Assembly (NCBI GenBank): GCA_905331475.1 | Contig: CAJNYU010003438.1 | Coordinates: forward strand, 1-64,000 | Direction of reading: 5' to 3' | From: Rotaria socialis | Taxonomy: Eukaryota; Rotifera; Eurotatoria; Philodinida; Philodinidae | Length of the DNA stretch: 64,000 nucleotides | Shown here: positions 59,368 to 64,000 of the stretch, piece by piece | How the letters are laid out: the number at the start of each line of letters is the position of its first letter | Numbering within the stretch: position 1 is the stretch's first letter | The notes under the pieces: generated by a model | Seen by the model: the letters and a program-made list of their open reading frames with translations, nothing else | What the model was told of the DNA's origin: nothing | Database searches by the model: none | Position numbers and translations under genes: made by a program

Positions 59368-62265
59368 ACACACCTTGAAAGAGAAACAGCGACAAGTGAA
59401 TGCATGATTAATTTTCTGAAATAATCATGCGTGACAGACGAGACATCCCGATAGCAGCACTTTTGGTTCTTAATCTCAGGTAAAAGGTAGAAATAGGAAA
59501 AAAAACATGATTTTGTTAACATAGTAGAGTGCATAGTCTTGCTTATTGCGATAAAAAAAATTGGATTTTGCCTGTACAAAATTTGTATTCATTAGAAAGA
59601 TAGAAAGAAAGAAAGAAAAATAATTATAATTTTTGCTTGCTTATCTTGACGATAGCAAAATATTTATTTGAAATATTCAATAAGGTTGAAAATAGACGTT
59701 AAGAGATAGATTCCAGTGAAGTTCGCAGCATTTCAAAAGAATTGATCTCCCACTGTGACCTTTTATCCAGAGCATTTTATTGAAATTTTCAGGGCATTTT
59801 ACTCAAAAATACACTTGTCTGTGGGCAAAATCTCAGGTCACAATATCACCATGCGTTTTTTCCCGGTATACACAATTCTCGAGGCTAAAATTTCAGTAAA
59901 ATATCTATAATTTCCGATACGCAGTATAGAGAGATTAAGTATTTTGAGATTTTTTATACGTTACTCGAATCTATCTTGTGTACAAAATTCGAAGTCAAAA
60001 GCGATTTGATAGTTGAAGATGTTTCCTGTTAAGCTCAGTTAACAAGTATGTTTCTGCCTTTCCTCTCTCGTTCACACATGCAATCAATCTGCACTTGAAT
60101 AATATAAAATCTAACTAATAGATTTACGTATACATAAAGTATAAGGAAAACCATGCATGTGATAATTTGGCGTAATTAGTTTTGATTCACAGCAAAATCG
60201 AACCGAGTGCACGTTTTTATCTTTTAACAATTAGTTTAAAGTAACTTTTGAATGCAGCTAAAAATATGGCTTTTAGGGACGTAAAGGAAGTGCTTGAGGT
60301 CTTCCCATGTGCCGATGAATTTAATATCTTAAGAAAAAAATAGTCGACATTGATTTGTAGAGCGCCAGTGTAAATGTAATAACGGATAGATTGAATAATC
60401 AATTAAGTTTATTATTTTTATCAGGATCACAAAAAAGGCAACATAACTCACCATTGAGATGAGAAAAAAGAACTGATAATTGTTCATAGAGGTGCAACAA
60501 TAGCAAAAACAAAATAAACAATTGTGAACTGTTTTGATGTATACTTTTTTAACAATAAATTCAACAACAAAGAATAAATAGAACAAGAATAGCAGACCGA
60601 ATAATTTACTAGAATTTACACGAGACGATATAATAGAGATCAATAGACAATAAAAGCAATAGTTTAATTGATAACATGCATATCAACGAAAGAAAAAAAA
60701 CAATGATATTTATGTTTTTTGATTTAGAGACAATACGCAGATCTAAGTCGTATAACAAACATTAAACAATAGAAAATTTGAGAAAAGAGACTTTGAAAAA
60801 ATTATCAGGCATTAAAATTGTATTGATTAGATTTTTAGAAAAGAAAAAAAGCTATCGCTGAAAATGTTGCTTTTTTTAAAACGTGGAAATGAATGGATAG
60901 AATATATGAAACAGTTCTCGTTAACACTAAATAACAATTTTAAAATTCAAAACTATTTTTAACAAACTTCCAGATATCTAAAAAAACTATGAGAAAAAAC
61001 AACAATATTTTTATCAAAAATTAATAATCGGAGCAAGCCGCTTTAATCTTCTTTTCAGGAAGAACCTTCAAAAATAGATGATCAGTCTCAAATATGAAAC
61101 CGCTAGAGATTATTGTCTTTTTTTTTATCTGAATTATCTCACATGAGTTTTTGTAAAGTAGCTTTAAAACGAGTGGCATGGCTCACGTAGAAAAACTATC
61201 CAATGGAAGTGGCTTCAATCAAATGAATTTCTTGTGAAAGTTTTAGGTCTTTAATTAAATGCATTTCTCTTCGTCTCGCTACATGAAAATCAGATTTGAC
61301 AATGTTTCAAATTGATATTGAAAAATGATTTTTGTTCAATGCTTCGATAAGTAAGACTATGATATTCATTTAAAGTCTACAAAAACAGAGAAGCATCGGG
61401 ATAGTGAAAAGTAAGGATTGAAACGTTTTTCATCTTATTAAAAGTTCGTTTTGAATTTCTTGATACCTATCGTTTAACTCAAACACAACTTATCAGTTCG
61501 GAAGATTACCTTTGTAATTGAGATTTATAACAGATAATATCAGTTTTCTTCTTACGGTATGAGCTCACATTATCAAATCAAATAAGACTAGCTGCTAGAG
61601 CATCATGAGTCATTCATAACTTATTTCATTATATAACAAGTATAAAACGATTGCTTCAAGGTACTCAAAATTTCTTCTCTATACTACAGCGCTAATTAGA
61701 AACATTTTTATACTTTTCTTTATTGAATTACGTATTCTTGAATCACAATATTTGCATACTTTCTAGTTTTATCTCGAATGAATAAAGTAGTTCAAGGCAC
61801 ATTGAACAAACAAACCTGTTAACTTTCTTATTTCCTTGAGTTCTCTCGACAAAATATTTTGTGTTTGATTTGATTTTTACTCATAGACGCTTTTAAAATT
61901 GTGGCAAAAGGCACATGAATATGATAATACTAAAGAATTTTTGGTTAGATAATTTTTGATATCGAAGTGAGACTATACCCGACACTAAATATACTACATT
62001 CAGACTTATTAAATAAATTATGTAGAGGCATGGTTTCTTGTTTTGTCCCGAAAATAACCCTAAATATTTAAATCAGAGAAAAAAATCTCATATTTATGAG
62101 CCGACTTTAAGAAGCTACCAACTACAATTCTAATTGAGCTCAAGAGAAAGAGAGCAAAAGAAGGCATCAATTAGACTTCTAAAGCATCAGAGATTAAATA
62201 TTCTACTATGATTGTAATAGACAAGATATTCGTGAAAGATTACTAAACTTGCTTGCTTTTGTTTT
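59368..62265. other. Gene-less AT-rich stretch
   Basis: About 2.9 kb between two minus-strand genes. It includes a short GAAA repeat near 59600-59618. Frames at 60217-60643 encode only hydrophobic low-complexity residues and are not called. No RNA gene or transposon was recognised. Confidence 0.45.
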
Positions 62266-63276
62266 TCAACACCAAATCCACTCGGGATGATTGGGAGGTC
62301 GACATTCCATCGGACATTCTGGATGCCTATCTTTCGTACAATTCGGTCGACGACAACCAATAAAAAGTGTTGGTGATTCTTTTCGTATTGGAAATGGCCG
62401 TGAATTCGGAAATTGTTTGCATGAAAAACTATCATATTCAAGTGTCATTTTGTCATACATAGTTACATGTGGCCAAATATAATCTTCAAGAAAATTCTGA
62501 TCACCTGCACCTGTATAACATTGGACAACAGTGCGTGAAAGTAAATATTGAGAAACATTTTTAATCAATGCACGTTCTTTATTGACCTTAATACCCCAAA
62601 GGCCTCCCAGTATTGGTATATTATGTTCGTGATGATCACGAATAATATGAATCGTATGTTTCGAATCTAGCCATCCATAGACAACAGCTGTTTCACGTTC
62701 AAGTATAGGCGAATCAATATCTCGCGACATATACGTATCGACAAGAGAATCAGCTATAGGAAGAAAACGATGCATTTTTCCCGGTAACCAAGTTGTAATA
62801 TCACCAAGTGTTGGAATATTTGTTGAATCACAAAAATCAACATTACTATATTTATCTTCAATTAATGTTATTGCTGTTTTTGACATACCGAGTGAATAAT
62901 GATAAACGCGTACAGTCCAATCGGGATATTTTTCTTTTGCTTCTTCTACATATTCAATAACATATTTCCATACTTTTGGTAATAACTCTTTATTATCTCG
63001 TTTAGATAAATAAGCTGATACACCAATAACACGCTGATGTGGACCGCGTCTCGTTGCTCTTACACTGCATAGTGAATAATCAGTTTTAAGAAAATTTGTT
63101 AGATGTGGATATAAAACTATTTCACGCTGTGGACATAGAACACGATTAGTACATATATCTTTGGTTGCACACCAAATGAAATGAATTATGTAAAGGCATG
63201 CTGAACAAATCAACACACTGCTCCAGGCCAAAAATAAAATAATAAGTATGCGTTGGCAACGACATATTAATTTCAT
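62266..63276 (-). CDS. Type II membrane protein, probable Golgi glycosyltransferase-like
   Basis: The 336-residue protein has a short basic cytoplasmic tail, one membrane anchor (about 10-33) and a large lumenal domain, the layout of Golgi glycosyltransferases. Motifs include RVYHYSLGM, SRDIDSPILERETAVVYGWL, a run HIIRDHHEHNIPILGGLWG, then GAGDQNFLEDYIWP. The R-D-(I/L)-D-S...R-E-x-x-A-V...W and R-D-H...ILGG-(L/M)-W-G pattern resembles a group of uncharacterised invertebrate glycosyltransferase-like proteins; the Asp pair could bind nucleotide-sugar metal. The end is Cys-rich (CRRPNCTKDRHPECPMEC). The start lies 25 bp after the stop of the GT31-type gene, and an acceptor-like TTATTATTTTAG ends 11 nt before the ATG. 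Substrate unknown. Confidence 0.7.
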   Translation of the reverse strand: MKLICRCQRILIILFLAWSSVLICSACLYIIHFIWCATKDICTNRVLCPQREIVLYPHLTNFLKTDYSLCSVRATRRGPHQRVIGVSAYLSKRDNKELLPKVWKYVIEYVEEAKEKYPDWTVRVYHYSLGMSKTAITLIEDKYSNVDFCDSTNIPTLGDITTWLPGKMHRFLPIADSLVDTYMSRDIDSPILERETAVVYGWLDSKHTIHIIRDHHEHNIPILGGLWGIKVNKERALIKNVSQYLLSRTVVQCYTGAGDQNFLEDYIWPHVTMYDKMTLEYDSFSCKQFPNSRPFPIRKESPTLFIGCRRPNCTKDRHPECPMECRPPNHPEWIWC

Positions 63277-63301
63277 AGTTATGTAATCTAAAATAATAAA
63301 T
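63277..63301 (-). promoter_or_regulatory. 25-bp intercistronic spacer with splice-acceptor-like site
   Basis: Between the stop of the GT31-type gene and the ATG of the next gene on the same strand there are only 25 bases. They read TTTATTATTTTAG then 11 nt of leader. There is no room for a promoter. It fits a spliced-leader trans-splice site separating two cistrons. Confidence 0.45.
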
Positions 63302-64000
63302 TTAATAAGCTTTAAAATCTTTATGCATATGATTAAACTTTCGATTTATATACAAAAATCTATTTTTATCAACATGCTGCCAATAAGTGTGAAAACGTTC
63401 AAATATATCAATCTGTTTTTTATTGTAATGTAACGATGAGGCGCATGCATAACTATCAGCATCATTTTGTTTAAAAAAATGTTCACAATCATCACTGGAT
63501 CGATAATTAATTGCTAAACCAAAATGTTTCCGTTCAATGCCAATATATTCAGGTATTATGCCTGTTACGTACACATCGGACATATGTAAAGGTTTTTTAT
63601 CTCGAAAAAAAGTACATAGAAGTTTTGAACGTGCAGGACGATTAACAATATAACTAAAACCACTCATATAAGTTGGATAGTGTACACATGGATATTCATC
63701 TTTCGTTACAATATAGCGTGTGCCTTCTAGAATGGGGTCATTTGAATAGCGTACCACTTTAGCATATAGAAGTTCGTAACCATAGATAATAGCTGATGAA
63801 TCTGAATAGTTGCATTCAAGTTTCGATTCATCAATGGTCGTATTCTTAAGAATAGCATTGACTAAACTTGCTAATAAATAGGTATTAAGAAAAATATCGT
63901 CATCGGTTTTGACTGTCAGGATTGCTTCTGAACAATATGTATCAGTCCAATGTAGCATAGCCATATCGCGATATGTTGACAATGAGTATTGTTGTGGTAG
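63302..64000 (-). CDS. Beta-1,3-galactosyltransferase-like (GT31) enzyme, 5' end beyond the window
   Basis: The C-terminal 232 or so residues of a glycosyltransferase that would transfer galactose or a related sugar in the Golgi. The frame is open to the window edge (LPQQYSLSTYRDMAMLHW), so the true start lies past 64000. GT31 marks in order: Y-x-x-L-S-T-Y-R-D then LHW, the metal-binding ILTVKTDDDIFLN (DDD, compare DxD), YPTYMSGFSYIVNR (the YPxYxSGxxY loop) and MSDVYVTGII (the EDVYVTG-type catalytic patch, with Ser-Asp in place of Glu-Asp). The stop TAA is at 63302-63304. The N-terminal membrane anchor is not in view. Acceptor specificity cannot be read from this. Confidence 0.85.
   Translation of the reverse strand, partial: LPQQYSLSTYRDMAMLHWTDTYCSEAILTVKTDDDIFLNTYLLASLVNAILKNTTIDESKLECNYSDSSAIIYGYELLYAKVVRYSNDPILEGTRYIVTKDEYPCVHYPTYMSGFSYIVNRPARSKLLCTFFRDKKPLHMSDVYVTGIIPEYIGIERKHFGLAINYRSSDDCEHFFKQNDADSYACASSLHYNKKQIDIFERFHTYWQHVDKNRFLYINRKFNHMHKDFKAY

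Noticed and set aside
59346-59579. 77-codon frame just upstream of the unknown membrane protein
   Set aside because: It overlaps that gene's start in another frame and contains the leader acceptor; no protein features.
60217-60643. Two overlapping minus-strand frames with hydrophobic runs
   Set aside because: Composition is Phe/Ile/Tyr-rich as expected from AT-rich DNA; no signal peptide with a plausible mature domain, no family match.
1-64000. tRNA, rRNA, CRISPR array or bacterial-type operon signals
   Set aside because: None seen on either strand by eye; introns and gene families are eukaryotic. A tRNA or covariance-model scan would be needed to exclude small RNAs.

Overview
The window looks like a piece of a bdelloid rotifer nuclear genome, or a close relative. 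It is AT-rich and gene-dense, with many GT-AG introns of about 50-70 bp. It carries animal-only genes (rhodopsin-type GPCR, p160 nuclear receptor coactivator, TMEM231, RINT1) beside a B-box/SPRY-like protein and an NHL-repeat protein of the kind I associate with rotifers. The phylum is inferred from this style; I could not run a search. Two single-N positions (6653 and 11593) show that this is a scaffolded assembly.

Layout. 1-13300 has no convincing host gene. It holds short tandem arrays, nested foldback elements, a 996-bp hAT deletion derivative with an 8-bp target duplication (4971-5966), several copies of a small CCC...GGG-ended element with 2-bp target duplications, a 332-bp foldback element and a poly-C run. 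From 13316 rightward the genes are: a peptide-type GPCR (+), inositol hexakisphosphate kinase (-), TMEM231 (+), a FAM43-like PTB/PID protein (-), a VAMP-like R-SNARE (+), a DPY30-motif/ankyrin protein (-), a B-box/coiled-coil/SPRY-like protein (-), an NHL-repeat protein (+), RINT1 (-), a 22-exon p160/NCOA coactivator (+, 42912-55468), a type I membrane protein of unknown function (-), and at the right edge a pair of glycosyltransferase-type genes (-) only 25 bp apart, the upstream one cut by the window end.

Most genes are split by short introns. I rebuilt exon chains by hand from splice sites, reading phase and family motifs. All rebuilt chains are in frame: IP6K 383 aa, GPCR 470, FAM43-like 245, R-SNARE 182, DPY30/ankyrin 365, NHL 417, RINT1 804, NCOA 1579. 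Gene pairs are often tightly divergent (FAM43-like/R-SNARE, 339 bp apart) or convergent (R-SNARE/DPY30, 165 bp; NHL/RINT1, 77 bp).

By function the genes cover cilia (TMEM231 in the transition zone; DPY30/ankyrin probably axonemal), vesicle traffic (R-SNARE and the ER-Golgi tether RINT1), inositol pyrophosphate and peptide signalling, transcription (NCOA) and Golgi glycosylation. I see no shared pathway. The most interesting items are the p160 coactivator (five LXXLL boxes, an AT-hook, no visible bHLH), a recurring splice acceptor just 5' of start codons that suggests spliced-leader trans-splicing and a possible two-gene operon at the right edge, and the small transposon family with variable 2-bp target duplications.
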